From Novosphingobium sp. (GTDB taxonomy: Bacteria; Pseudomonadota; Alphaproteobacteria; Sphingomonadales; Sphingomonadaceae): a stretch of 64,000 bases of DNA. How positions within the stretch are numbered: the first letter of the stretch is position 1; every line of letters starts with the position of its first letter. Shown in pieces: positions 34,571 to 43,400 of the stretch. The notes under the pieces were generated by a model. It did not search any database and was not told where the DNA came from. It worked only from the letters and a program-made list of their open reading frames with translations. The DNA lies in contig NZ_JBCNLP010000006.1 of assembly GCF_039595395.1 (NCBI RefSeq), positions 1,555,001 through 1,619,000 of the forward strand. The letters run 5' to 3'. The translations under genes were made by a program, and so were the position numbers.

Positions 34571-35515
34571 ATGGCCACCACCAGCCTGAAGGCACGCCTG
34601 TCGGCCCTCGCATGTTGCGTCGCCGCACTCTCGGCAAGCACCGCGCAGGCCACCGAGAACGGCACGCAGCATTACCCCGTCGGCCTGCTGACCGCCTCTC
34701 AATCGATCATGCCCGAGCCCGGCAACGCAACCGTCCAGAATTACGACGTCATCTACGACGCCGACCGTATGAACGACGGCAATGGCAACAAGCTGCTTCC
34801 CGACTTTCACCTCAATGTGAAAGTGCAGGCCACCCGCTTTATCTACACCTGGCCCATCGAATTGAACGGACTGACGATCAGCAGCGGCAGCGCGATCAAT
34901 TTCTACAACACCAGCCTGAGCGTCGGGGCCGAACACGGCGAACGCTTCCAACTGGCCGACACCAATATCTCACCGATCATGCTGCGCTGGACCAACAGGA
35001 AGAACCTGCATGTGATGGTGGCCGCCAATGTCTGGGCTCCCACCGGTTCCTATCGGGCCAATCGCCTGGTCAATGCGGGCCTCAACTACTGGTCCGGCGA
35101 TCTCGAGGCGGGCTTCACCTGGATGCCCACCAAGCGCTGGGAGATCGGCGCGGACAGTTGGACCGGCTTCGCCTTCAACCGCAACAACGCCACCGGCTAC
35201 AAATCCGGCAACACTTTCGATGTCGACTTCGTGGTCGGCTATCGCCCGCTGGTCAAGCAGCCTCAGCTTCAGCTCGCGCTGAACGGCGATTTCTTCCGCC
35301 AGTTCAGCGACGACAAGGTCAACGGCCTGAAGGTCGGCACCGACGGCTTCCGCGGCAAGCAGATGGCGCTGGGGCCGAGCATCCGCTGGGATTTCCGGCC
35401 GGGTCTGGCGGTTCTCTTCAAATATCAGAAGGAATTCGACGTGCGCAACCGGCCCGAAGGCGAGAAGTTCTGGCTGGAATTCGCCGTGCCGCTCGGGAAG
35501 TCGCATCGCGAATGA
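34571..35515 (+). CDS. SphA family outer-membrane protein (phenol MetA-pathway type)
   Basis: A 314-residue exported barrel protein: signal peptide (SALACCVAALSASTAQA, about 12-28), then alternating beta strands ending with an aromatic C-terminal segment. ENGTQHYPVG and the WxWPTG-like ANVWAPTGSYR are seen in the COG4313 proteins annotated as 'MetA-pathway of phenol degradation'. These are found with aromatic catabolic clusters and are thought to be channels for hydrophobic substrates. Its position after the ben/cat/catR genes suggests a benzoate or aromatic entry route. AAGGGAG lies 7 bases before the ATG, so I exclude the in-frame leader back to 34370. Confidence 0.82.
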   Translation: MATTSLKARLSALACCVAALSASTAQATENGTQHYPVGLLTASQSIMPEPGNATVQNYDVIYDADRMNDGNGNKLLPDFHLNVKVQATRFIYTWPIELNGLTISSGSAINFYNTSLSVGAEHGERFQLADTNISPIMLRWTNRKNLHVMVAANVWAPTGSYRANRLVNAGLNYWSGDLEAGFTWMPTKRWEIGADSWTGFAFNRNNATGYKSGNTFDVDFVVGYRPLVKQPQLQLALNGDFFRQFSDDKVNGLKVGTDGFRGKQMALGPSIRWDFRPGLAVLFKYQKEFDVRNRPEGEKFWLEFAVPLGKSHRE

Positions 35516-35546
35516 TCCTCGCCCGTCCATCCGGGCCATCGATCGC

Positions 35547-36581
35547 TCAGCCTTGCGTTCTCACCGTGGGCACCACCGACATGCCGACGCGCAGCCGGTC
35601 CAGCCCCGGCTGAGCCGGATCGATGGCGATGCGCACGGCCAGCCGCTGCGTGATCTTGGTGAAATTGCCCGTCGCATTTTCCGGAGCAATCCCCGCAAAG
35701 GAAGCGCCCGAAGCCGGAGCAATGCTTTCGACATGGCCGGTGAAGGTGATGCCCGGCGCCGCGTCCAGATGGAAAGTGGCGCGCTGTCCGGGGCGGATCC
35801 GCGCCAGTTGGGTCTCGCGATAGCGCGCCTCGATATAGGCGAGCGCCACGGGCACCACCGCCATCAGCGACGTGCTCGACTGGACATAATTGCCAACCCG
35901 CAGCGTGCGCTGGCCGACCACCCCATCCACCGGCGCGCGGATCTGCGTGTAGGACAGGTTCAGGGCGGCCGCATCGACCGCCGCGCTCGCACGGGCGACG
36001 GCGGCCTGCGCTTCCTCGATCTGCGCGCGCAGGATCGGCAGTTGGGCGCGGGTCGCGCCATGGCTGGCGGAATCGCGGCGGCTGGCGGCCTCGTCAGCGG
36101 CGAGGCGCGAGGTGGCCTCCTGCTGCTCCTGCCGACTGGCCGATCCGTCGCTGGCCAGATCGCGATAACGGCTGGCATTGGCCTGCGAGAGCATCACGGC
36201 GGCGGCATCGACCTGCGTCGTGGCATGGGCCTGCGCGATCACATCGCTCTGCCGCGCAAGCTGGTGGCGCAGGCTTTCGGCATTGGCCTGCGCGGCGTGA
36301 AGCTCGGCTTGGGCGGAGGCCAGAGCGACCTTGAAGTCGCGGTCATCGATCACGGCCAGCAACTGCCCTTTGCGCACGGCCTGATTGTCCGTCACCAGCA
36401 CCTGCGCGATCTGACCGGCGATGCGCGGCGCAACGGTGCTGGCATCGGCCAGCACATAGGCATCGTCGGTGGTCTGGTCGGCGGCGGCGCCTTCCTCATG
36501 GGTCGCGGCCCAGGTGGCGCCCATCAGGGCGGTGGCGATCAGGCCACCCAGAGCGACTTTGGCGGGCAGGGGAAGCGGCAT
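35547..36581 (-). CDS. HlyD/EmrA-type membrane fusion protein
   Basis: About 344 residues: one N-terminal membrane helix (VALGGLIATALMGATWA, 8-24), biotinyl-lipoyl-like half motifs (VAPRIAGQIAQVLVTDNQAV and IRAPVDGVVGQRTLRVGNYV), a long alpha-helical hairpin rich in Ala/Gln between them, and a beta-barrel domain. It links the inner-membrane pump to the outer-membrane channel in a tripartite efflux system. The ATG at 36581 has AGGA 8 bases upstream. It is the last gene of the efflux operon. Confidence 0.9.
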   Translation of the reverse strand: MPLPLPAKVALGGLIATALMGATWAATHEEGAAADQTTDDAYVLADASTVAPRIAGQIAQVLVTDNQAVRKGQLLAVIDDRDFKVALASAQAELHAAQANAESLRHQLARQSDVIAQAHATTQVDAAAVMLSQANASRYRDLASDGSASRQEQQEATSRLAADEAASRRDSASHGATRAQLPILRAQIEEAQAAVARASAAVDAAALNLSYTQIRAPVDGVVGQRTLRVGNYVQSSTSLMAVVPVALAYIEARYRETQLARIRPGQRATFHLDAAPGITFTGHVESIAPASGASFAGIAPENATGNFTKITQRLAVRIAIDPAQPGLDRLRVGMSVVPTVRTQG

Positions 36582-36591
36582 GGCGATGGTC

Positions 36592-38133
36592 CTAGGCAGT
36601 CTTGGCGGGAGGGGGCGGGGGAACATGTTTGAGCAGCAGGGTCGGCACGATCAGCAGGGCGGCCAGCAGCGCGGCCAGCCCATAGGCATCGGCGATGGCA
36701 AAGGTGACCGCCTGCGTTTCCGCCGCGGCGGGGAGACCGGGCAAGGCAAGGCGCCCCGCGCGGTCGGCGATGGTGGTGAGATGGCTTGCGGTGCCCGTCA
36801 CCAGCAGGCGCTCGACAATGGCGGCGCCCAGCACGCTGGCCAGCGTCTTGAGCGTGTTGATCAGGCCGGAATAGAGCGCGCCCTCGGCGGGCGAGGCCAG
36901 AGTGCTGACGGAAATGTAGAGGAAGGGCACCACCGCCAGAGGCTGACCGACCATCTGGCAGGCCTGCGCCAGCCAGAACTCATGCACCATCCAGCCATCG
37001 GTGACCTGCATGCCCAGCCAGCAGGAGGTGGCGATCAGCGCCAGCCCAAGGGCAACGACATGGCGCGCATCGACCCATTGGCGATACAACAGCGCCGACA
37101 CCAGCGGAGCCAGCAGGATCTGCGGCAGGCTGATGATCAGGCCGATCGGCGCGATCTGCAGCGGGCGGAAGCGCTGCACCTCGGCCAGATGGGCGGCAGG
37201 CAGCAAGGCGCTGGCGATCACCACGACCAGAATGCCCATGAACAGCGGCAGGCCCAGCGCGAAATTGCGCCGCCCCACCATCTGCAGCTTCATGAAAGGC
37301 TGCGGGTGATGCCATTCGCTCACCACGAAAGCCGCAATCAGCGCTACGCTGGCGATGGCCGCGCCCAAGATCAGCGGAGCATGGAACCAGTCGAGCCGCT
37401 CGCCCTCCTCGGCGACGAAAGCCAGCAGCATCAGGCCGAGCGGACCGGTGGCCAGACCGGGGGCATCCACCTCCTTCAGGCGTTCGGGGCGCACCGGGTC
37501 CTGCGGCAGGCCCCACCAGACCATGCCCAGCACCAGCATGCCAATGGGCAGCACCTGCCAATAGGTCAGGCGCCAGTCGCTCCAGCCGTCCAGCCAGCTT
37601 GCGGCGAACCACAGGGCAAGATTGGGCGAAAAGGTGGCGGTCAGCGAATAGAAGCCCAGCCCCTGCAGCTTGATCGCCGGGGGCAGAAAGCGCAGCGCGG
37701 CGCCCATCAGCAAGGGGATCATCGCCCCGCCCGCCAGCCCCTGCACAGCCCGCAGCACCAGCAGCCAGCCGAAACTCGGGGCCAGCGGCAGCAGCAGGGC
37801 GCAGAGCAGAAAGACAGAGGTGATCGCCAGATGAAACCGCCGCAGCGAAAAGGTGGCGGCAAACCAAGAGGCAACCGGCATCGCCGCCAATTGGGTCGCC
37901 GCATAGATCGTGCCGAGCAGATGGGCATCATCGCCCGCCAGCCCGCGCGCTCCGGCGATATCGGTCAGGGTGATCCCGGTGACCCGGTCGTTGAGGCCCG
38001 ACATCATCGCCGCGATCAGAATGCCGCACAACCCCGTCCCCAGACGCAGCCCCCAGACCGGGGCCGCAGGCATCGGAGCGGGCACCGGCCGGGCATCGGC
38101 CACCGGCCCCATCGCGGATGCCGCCGCGCTCAT
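36592..38133 (-). CDS. MFS drug efflux permease (DHA2/EmrB type)
   Basis: About 513 residues with 14 predicted membrane helices. Family motifs include LNDRVTGITLTDI in helix 1 (a D in place of the usual N/D site), LRRFHLAITSVFLL and LRAVQGLAGGAMIPLL. It exports drugs or other toxic amphiphiles by proton antiport. The ATG at 38133 overlaps the stop of the upstream outer-membrane gene by four bases (ATGA). Substrate unknown; given its neighbours it could be aromatic acids or phenols. Confidence 0.9.
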   Translation of the reverse strand: MSAAASAMGPVADARPVPAPMPAAPVWGLRLGTGLCGILIAAMMSGLNDRVTGITLTDIAGARGLAGDDAHLLGTIYAATQLAAMPVASWFAATFSLRRFHLAITSVFLLCALLLPLAPSFGWLLVLRAVQGLAGGAMIPLLMGAALRFLPPAIKLQGLGFYSLTATFSPNLALWFAASWLDGWSDWRLTYWQVLPIGMLVLGMVWWGLPQDPVRPERLKEVDAPGLATGPLGLMLLAFVAEEGERLDWFHAPLILGAAIASVALIAAFVVSEWHHPQPFMKLQMVGRRNFALGLPLFMGILVVVIASALLPAAHLAEVQRFRPLQIAPIGLIISLPQILLAPLVSALLYRQWVDARHVVALGLALIATSCWLGMQVTDGWMVHEFWLAQACQMVGQPLAVVPFLYISVSTLASPAEGALYSGLINTLKTLASVLGAAIVERLLVTGTASHLTTIADRAGRLALPGLPAAAETQAVTFAIADAYGLAALLAALLIVPTLLLKHVPPPPPAKTA

Positions 38134-39746
38134 GCCGAGGGCGGCGTCCAGCCGCCGCCCAGAGCCTTGTAGAGCGCGGTCAGCGCCACGGCGCGGTCGG
38201 TGCGCGCCTCGATCCATTCGGCCTCGCGGTCGAGCCGGGCCTGCTGGGCGACCAGCACCGCGACATAGCCTGTCGCCCCCGCGCCATAGCGGCGCTCCGA
38301 GACATGGGCGGCGATGCGGCTCTGCTCGACCCCGGCGTTGGTCGCGGCGAGGCGTGCGTCAGCGGTGCGCAAGGCTTCGAGCGCATCGTCGATCTCATGC
38401 CAGGCGCGCAGCACCGTGGCGCGGTAGCGCAACGCGGCGACCTGCTGCTCCGCCTTGGCGAGCTCCAGCCGCCCGGTCAGGCGGCCGCCCTGAAAGATCG
38501 GCAGCGACAGCACCGGCCCGGCCACGAACTGCCGCGCATTCCACAAGGGCAGATCGGACAGGGCCAGCGACTGCAGCCCGAAACTGCCGCTCAGCGAGAT
38601 GGAGGGATAGAAATCCGCCCGCGCCACGCCGATCCGCGCGGTGGCGGCATGGAGCGCCGCCTCGGCGGCCTGAATGTCCGGACGCTGGCGGGCGAGATCG
38701 GAGGACAGGCCAGCGGGCAGGCCGGACTGCGTTGTCTCGCCCGGCCCAGCGGGGGCCACCAGCAGGGCATCGAGCCCATGCGGCTCCAGCCCGGCCAGCA
38801 GGGCCAGGGCGTTGCGGGCCTCGGCGGCTTCCCTTTCGGCAAGGGGCAGGCGGGCATCGATCGCGGCCAGTTGCGTGCCCGCCGTGGCCGCATCGAAGCG
38901 GGTGGCCGCGCCGCTGCTCAAGCGGCGCTCGGCGATATGCTGTCCGGCCAGAATGGTCTGGCGATTGTCGCGCAGAATGGCGAGCCGGGCCTCGGCCCCG
39001 CGCAGATGCATATAGGTGCGCGCGACCTCGGCGCTGAGCGAAATGCGCGCGGCATCGCGCGCGAAGACCGCCTCCTGCGCCTGCGCGCGGCTGGCCTCGC
39101 GGATCCGGCGGGCCTTGCCCCACAGGTCCAGCTCCCAACTGGCGTCGAAGCCTGCCTGAAACAGGTCGTAGTCATTCGATTTGTCGGTGGGCGACAGGGT
39201 GGTGGCGCCGAAGGGATCGGTGCCTCCGGCGGCGGAAGAGGATGGGCTGCCCGCGCCGGTCAGCGCCAGAATGCCCTTCGGGCTGGCCCTCTCTCGCTGA
39301 TAGGAGCTCCCGGCCTGAACGCGCGGCAGGCCTGCGGCGCCAGCGATGCGATACTGGGCCCGCGCGCTGCCGATGCGGGCCGATGCCTCGGCCAGATCGA
39401 GGTTGCCTGTCAGCGCGTGTTGCTCAAGCTGGTCGAGCACGGGATCGCCGAAAGTCTGCCACCATGCCGCGCTGATCACGCCGCCCTGCAGCAAGGCCTG
39501 AGCCGAAGCGCTGGTTGCGGCGGGGGGCGTCAGGGCCACATGCGGGGGGTTATCGGGGCCGAGGGTGCAGCTGCTGATCGACAGCATCAGGCATGGCGTG
39601 ACGATCAGGGCAAAGCTGCGGCAGCGCTTCAGCAGGGCGGCAAGGCTCGTGCCACCGCCGCCCGGCCCGAAGCGGTTATGAACGAGGGAACAGGTCTGGG
39701 CTTCCGGCAGCATGAGGGGCGAGTCCGTGAGAGTGCGATGCGGCAC
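38130..39746 (-). CDS. NodT family outer-membrane efflux lipoprotein
   Basis: 538 codons as drawn. A lipobox-like LSISSC puts the lipidated Cys at residue 60, which is late, so the true start is probably downstream of 39746 (ATG 39713 or a non-ATG start). The mature part shows the two TolC-like repeats: WWQTFGDPVLDQLEQHAL at the front, LPLWNARQFVAGPVLSLPIF, and RYGAGATGYVAVLVAQQARL near the end. It forms the outer-membrane duct for the EmrAB-like pump encoded downstream. Confidence 0.88.
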   Translation of the reverse strand: MPHRTLTDSPLMLPEAQTCSLVHNRFGPGGGGTSLAALLKRCRSFALIVTPCLMLSISSCTLGPDNPPHVALTPPAATSASAQALLQGGVISAAWWQTFGDPVLDQLEQHALTGNLDLAEASARIGSARAQYRIAGAAGLPRVQAGSSYQRERASPKGILALTGAGSPSSSAAGGTDPFGATTLSPTDKSNDYDLFQAGFDASWELDLWGKARRIREASRAQAQEAVFARDAARISLSAEVARTYMHLRGAEARLAILRDNRQTILAGQHIAERRLSSGAATRFDAATAGTQLAAIDARLPLAEREAAEARNALALLAGLEPHGLDALLVAPAGPGETTQSGLPAGLSSDLARQRPDIQAAEAALHAATARIGVARADFYPSISLSGSFGLQSLALSDLPLWNARQFVAGPVLSLPIFQGGRLTGRLELAKAEQQVAALRYRATVLRAWHEIDDALEALRTADARLAATNAGVEQSRIAAHVSERRYGAGATGYVAVLVAQQARLDREAEWIEARTDRAVALTALYKALGGGWTPPSA

Positions 39747-39813
39747 TCTCTAGACCCGCAATCACCGCCCGGATCGCGGCACTCGGACAGATTATCGTTC
39801 GATCTCGCCAAAA

Positions 39814-40665
39814 TCAGGCGGGCATGTCGGTGCGTGGCAGGTACTTCTCGCTGCGCGCCAGATAGCGGCTTGGCGAGGCGCCAAGGATCTTGCGGAACAT
39901 GGCGATAAAGGCGCTGGGACTTTCGTACCCCAGATCGAAGGCGATATGCTGCACGCTGACCCCGCGCGCGAGCCGCTCCAGCGCCTGCATGATCTGGAAC
40001 TGCTGGCGCCAGCGGATGAAGGACATGCCGGTCTCGCCCAGCACAAGGCGGGACAGGCTGCGCTCGCTCATGCCGATGCGCTGTGCCCAGGTGCCGAGCC
40101 CGGCGCGATCCGCCGGATCGGCGGCCCAGGCATCGGCGACCTTGCGCAGGCGCATATCCCCCGGCATCGGCAGGTGCAGCCGTTCCACCGGCGCTGCGGC
40201 CAGTTCGTTGAGCATGGTCTGGATCAGCGGCGCGGGCGGCCCGGCCTCATCATAGAGCGGCGGCAGATGGGACACCGCCCGGATCAGCTCGCGCAGCAGC
40301 GGCGAGATCGCCAGCGTGCAGCATTGCTGAGGCAGGGCGCCGATCAGCGAGGCATCCATGAAGACCAGATAGATCTCGACATCGCCCACACAATGCATGT
40401 CGTGGACCTTCCCCGGCGGGATCCACAAGGCGTTTTGCGAAGGCACCAGCCACAGGCCGCTGGCCACCTCGCAGGTGATCAGCCCCTTGACCGAGAGCAG
40501 CAACTGGCCGCGACGATGGGCATGGGGCTCTTTTTCCCAGCCATGGGTGATCACCATGGCGGAGAGCGGACGCTCCAGATTGTAATCCTCGAAGGCGGTT
40601 TCCGGGTCGATGGCTTGTGGAATGCCGATGTCCGGCTCGGCGTGGGCGTTCATGGTCTCTGGCAT
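39814..40665 (-). CDS. AraC family regulator (cupin + HTH), probable efflux regulator
   Basis: About 283 residues from ATG 40665: cupin domain (about 45-115, HAHRRGQLLLSVKGLITCEV, WIPPGKVHDMHC) and AraC HTH (about 185-275, RIGMSERSLSRLVLGETGMS, LGYESPSAFIAMFRKILG). It lies 67 bases upstream of the efflux operon on the same strand, so it may be co-transcribed and control it. The start could also be at 40653; a longer frame to 40911 is unlikely because it would enter the divergent promoter region. Confidence 0.88.
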   Translation of the reverse strand: MPETMNAHAEPDIGIPQAIDPETAFEDYNLERPLSAMVITHGWEKEPHAHRRGQLLLSVKGLITCEVASGLWLVPSQNALWIPPGKVHDMHCVGDVEIYLVFMDASLIGALPQQCCTLAISPLLRELIRAVSHLPPLYDEAGPPAPLIQTMLNELAAAPVERLHLPMPGDMRLRKVADAWAADPADRAGLGTWAQRIGMSERSLSRLVLGETGMSFIRWRQQFQIMQALERLARGVSVQHIAFDLGYESPSAFIAMFRKILGASPSRYLARSEKYLPRTDMPA

Positions 40666-40933
40666 GGCGTCTGGTCGATCCGGATCGGGCGGCGGCCCTT
40701 CTTGGCCGGGATGGCCCATGGTAGAGCCGTCGCGCAATGGTCGCCAAGGCAAAAGTGCCGCCCCCGGCACCGGCTGCGCAGCATTGCAGGCAAGGCGCAC
40801 GCGATGTCGGTCGCTGGCAGGAGGGCCTTCCCTAGCGTCCCCTCTAAGCGTTTCTACCCGCCCCGGCAGGGTAAAAAACATATATAAACCCGATAGAACA
40901 GGCCGCTCCACACCTCATCATCCCAGAGGACGA

Positions 40934-42379
40934 ATGCTGACTGCCGATCGTCAATCCCGTTCGCCAGAAAGGGTGTTTTCGCCACGGTTCGCAGCCCTTC
41001 TCGTGGCGCTGCTGCCGCTTCAGCCAGACACCGCAGCCGCGCAAGCGCCGCCGCCCGCCATGGCCGCGACCGCGCCTCGCCTCGATCCCGGCTGCCACCT
41101 CACCAAACGGACCGAGATGCCGATGGATCTGGTGCAGAACCATTATGTGGTGACCGCCCTGCTCAACGGAAGGCCGGCCACAATGATGGTCGATACCGGT
41201 GCCATGGGCTCGGGGCTGCTGTTCAGCGCGATCGAGTCACTGGGGCTGGCGCATGACGTGGACAGGTCGATCGTCGTCAGCGGTGTCGGCGGCCAAACCG
41301 AAGTTCAGCATCCCGCTCTTGTCCATTCCCTCAAACTCGGCGGTGTGACTTTTTCCGATGTCCCGACCCCCGGACTGAAGATGCTGGCCATGGATGCCAG
41401 CGCCGGCCCCGTTGGCCTCATCGGGGCGGACATGCTGTCGCACTATGACGTGGAGTTCGATTTCCCCAAGGGTGTCATGGCGCTCTGGTCCGCGGATGGC
41501 TGCACGCGCCTGGTTCCGCCCTGGCAAGGCCGGATGGCGTCGTTTCACGCCAATCGCATTCGCGGCAATGCCTTCGTGATCCCGGTTGCGCTCAATGGCC
41601 ATGTGGTCCGCGCGCTGCTCGACACCGGCTCCGATGCCACACAGGTATCACGCGAAGCGGCGCTGGCCTCCGGCGTGACGCAAGAGGCGCTCGAAGCGGA
41701 TAAGGCAGGCACCCGCTATGGCGTGAGCGGCAAGGCCATGAAAAGCCATCTTCACCACTTCGACACCGTGCGGATCGGGCCGGAGACCTTCCGTGGCGGC
41801 GGCATGATCGTCACCGACGGCTTGCAATCGGAGGATATCGACATGCTGCTCGGCAGCGATTTCATGCGGCGGCGCAGGATCTGGGTGTCCTACACGACGG
41901 GTGAGGTGTTCATTCAACCGCCTCCCCCGGCAAACCCGCCTGCGGCTATGGCGCTTCCCGGCACCACGCCGCACATCGCCAGCGAGCCGGTTGTGCCAAC
42001 CGCGCCGGGTAACGCCATGATCGCGGCAACGCCCGCGCCGCCAAACCAGCGCGCCATGCCGATTACCACCCCGGCCAGCCGGAGCGGGCCAGAGAACTAT
42101 CCTGCGGCCGCCTTGCGCATGGGCGAGCAAGGCGTGGTCGGCTATGAACTGACCATCGATCCCACCGGCCATGCGACAGCCTGCAACGTCACGCAGTCCA
42201 GTGGATCGACATCGCTGGATACCGCGACATGCGCGCGCATGATGCGCGGGTCCTTCCGCCCCGCGACGGATGCGACGGGCAAGCCAACCTCGGGTGTCCA
42301 CACCGGCTCAATCCGTTGGACAATTCCCCAGACCAGCCAGATGGCTGTGGGCCCCTCGACAGTCACACCCGCACCATGA
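40934..42379 (+). CDS. Exported retropepsin-like protein with TonB-type C-terminal domain
   Basis: About 481 residues. Signal peptide about 17-36. Two retropepsin-like domains each carry an aspartic protease triad: MMVDTGAMGSG (D87) and ALLDTGSDATQ (D230), each followed by a hydrophobic I/LxGxDxL partner (LIGADML, LLGSDFM). A proline-rich linker (about 338-390) leads to a TonB C-terminal-like domain (about 395-470, YPAAALRMGEQGVVGYELTI, GHATACNVTQSSGSTSLDTATC). It is probably periplasmic. Its peptidase activity and partner are unknown. AGAGGA lies just before the ATG; there is an AT-rich promoter-like stretch at 40870-40890. Divergent from the AraC gene. Confidence 0.85.
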   Translation: MLTADRQSRSPERVFSPRFAALLVALLPLQPDTAAAQAPPPAMAATAPRLDPGCHLTKRTEMPMDLVQNHYVVTALLNGRPATMMVDTGAMGSGLLFSAIESLGLAHDVDRSIVVSGVGGQTEVQHPALVHSLKLGGVTFSDVPTPGLKMLAMDASAGPVGLIGADMLSHYDVEFDFPKGVMALWSADGCTRLVPPWQGRMASFHANRIRGNAFVIPVALNGHVVRALLDTGSDATQVSREAALASGVTQEALEADKAGTRYGVSGKAMKSHLHHFDTVRIGPETFRGGGMIVTDGLQSEDIDMLLGSDFMRRRRIWVSYTTGEVFIQPPPPANPPAAMALPGTTPHIASEPVVPTAPGNAMIAATPAPPNQRAMPITTPASRSGPENYPAAALRMGEQGVVGYELTIDPTGHATACNVTQSSGSTSLDTATCARMMRGSFRPATDATGKPTSGVHTGSIRWTIPQTSQMAVGPSTVTPAP

Positions 42380-42402
42380 CGCACCAGCCATGCCCGGCCC
42401 GC

Positions 42403-43311
42403 TCACGCCCGCCGCTGAGCCCGGAATTTTTGCCAGGCGCCGACAAGGAACACCAACACGCCGGCCCAGATGAAGAGGAAGGAAAAAGCGCGCAGCGGTG
42501 ACATCGCCTCGCCGGTCTCCACCCCGACCATAAACTGCAGCGTGGGCGCAATAAATTGCAGAAAGCCGATGGCGGTCAGCGGCATCCGCCGCGCCGCAAA
42601 GGCAAACAGGGCCAGCGGGATGACGGTCGAGGGCCCACCCAGAGCCAGCACCAGCGACACCATCGGCGCCGTTCCGAACACGCCATGACCGGCGTGATGC
42701 AGCCAGAAGGCATAGATGGCGGCCGGGATCACCAGGATCGCGCATTCGACCAGCAGCCCCGTCTGCGCCTCCACCACGGCGGATTTGCGCACGATGCCAT
42801 AGCCGCAAAAGCTGAAAGCCAACCCCAGCGACACCCATGGAAATTCGCCAAGCGCCCAGCCCTGCAAGGCCACGCCAACGGCGGCCAGTGCGATGGCGAT
42901 GCGCCCCGGTCGGTCGATCCTTTCCTTGAACAGCACCGCCCCTGCCGCCATGTTCAGCAAGGGATTGAGATAATAGCCAAGGCTGGCGGAAATCGTCCGG
43001 CCCGAGCAGACCGCCCAGACATAGATCGACCAATTGACCGCGATCAGCGCCGCAGACAGCAACAGCGCCGCCAGCGTATGGCGCGGCAGACGGCGCAAAT
43101 GACCGCCCTGCCCCGCCACAAGCACCAGAACAATGGCCCAGGGCAAGGCCCAGATGACCCGCCATGCCACGATCTCCATCGCGCTGGCCCCCAGCCTGTC
43201 CGCCCAGATGAACAGGATCGGCAACAGCCCCCAGAAGGTGAAGCAGGCAATGCTCGCGATCAGCGGCGAACGGTCGGAGGGAACGGCGGGGGCAACAAGG
43301 CTGTCGGTCAT
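42403..43311 (-). CDS. rarD: RarD-type EamA family transporter
   Basis: A 302-residue inner-membrane protein with ten predicted helices (FTFWGLLPILFIW, WRVIWALPWAIVLVLV, NWSIYVWAVCSGRTISASLGYYLNPLL). The last motif (NWSxYxWAV...SLGYxxNPL) is characteristic of RarD. RarD was named for chloramphenicol sensitivity, but its substrate is not settled. It converges on the retropepsin-like gene with a 23-base gap. Confidence 0.9.
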   Translation of the reverse strand: MTDSLVAPAVPSDRSPLIASIACFTFWGLLPILFIWADRLGASAMEIVAWRVIWALPWAIVLVLVAGQGGHLRRLPRHTLAALLLSAALIAVNWSIYVWAVCSGRTISASLGYYLNPLLNMAAGAVLFKERIDRPGRIAIALAAVGVALQGWALGEFPWVSLGLAFSFCGYGIVRKSAVVEAQTGLLVECAILVIPAAIYAFWLHHAGHGVFGTAPMVSLVLALGGPSTVIPLALFAFAARRMPLTAIGFLQFIAPTLQFMVGVETGEAMSPLRAFSFLFIWAGVLVFLVGAWQKFRAQRRA

Positions 43312-43400
43312 GCCGCAAAGCGTAGAGCGCCGCGCCGCGCTTCGCCATCGATTATTGTCCGCGATGGCCCATGATCTTTCGCTCGCCTCAGTCCGGCACT

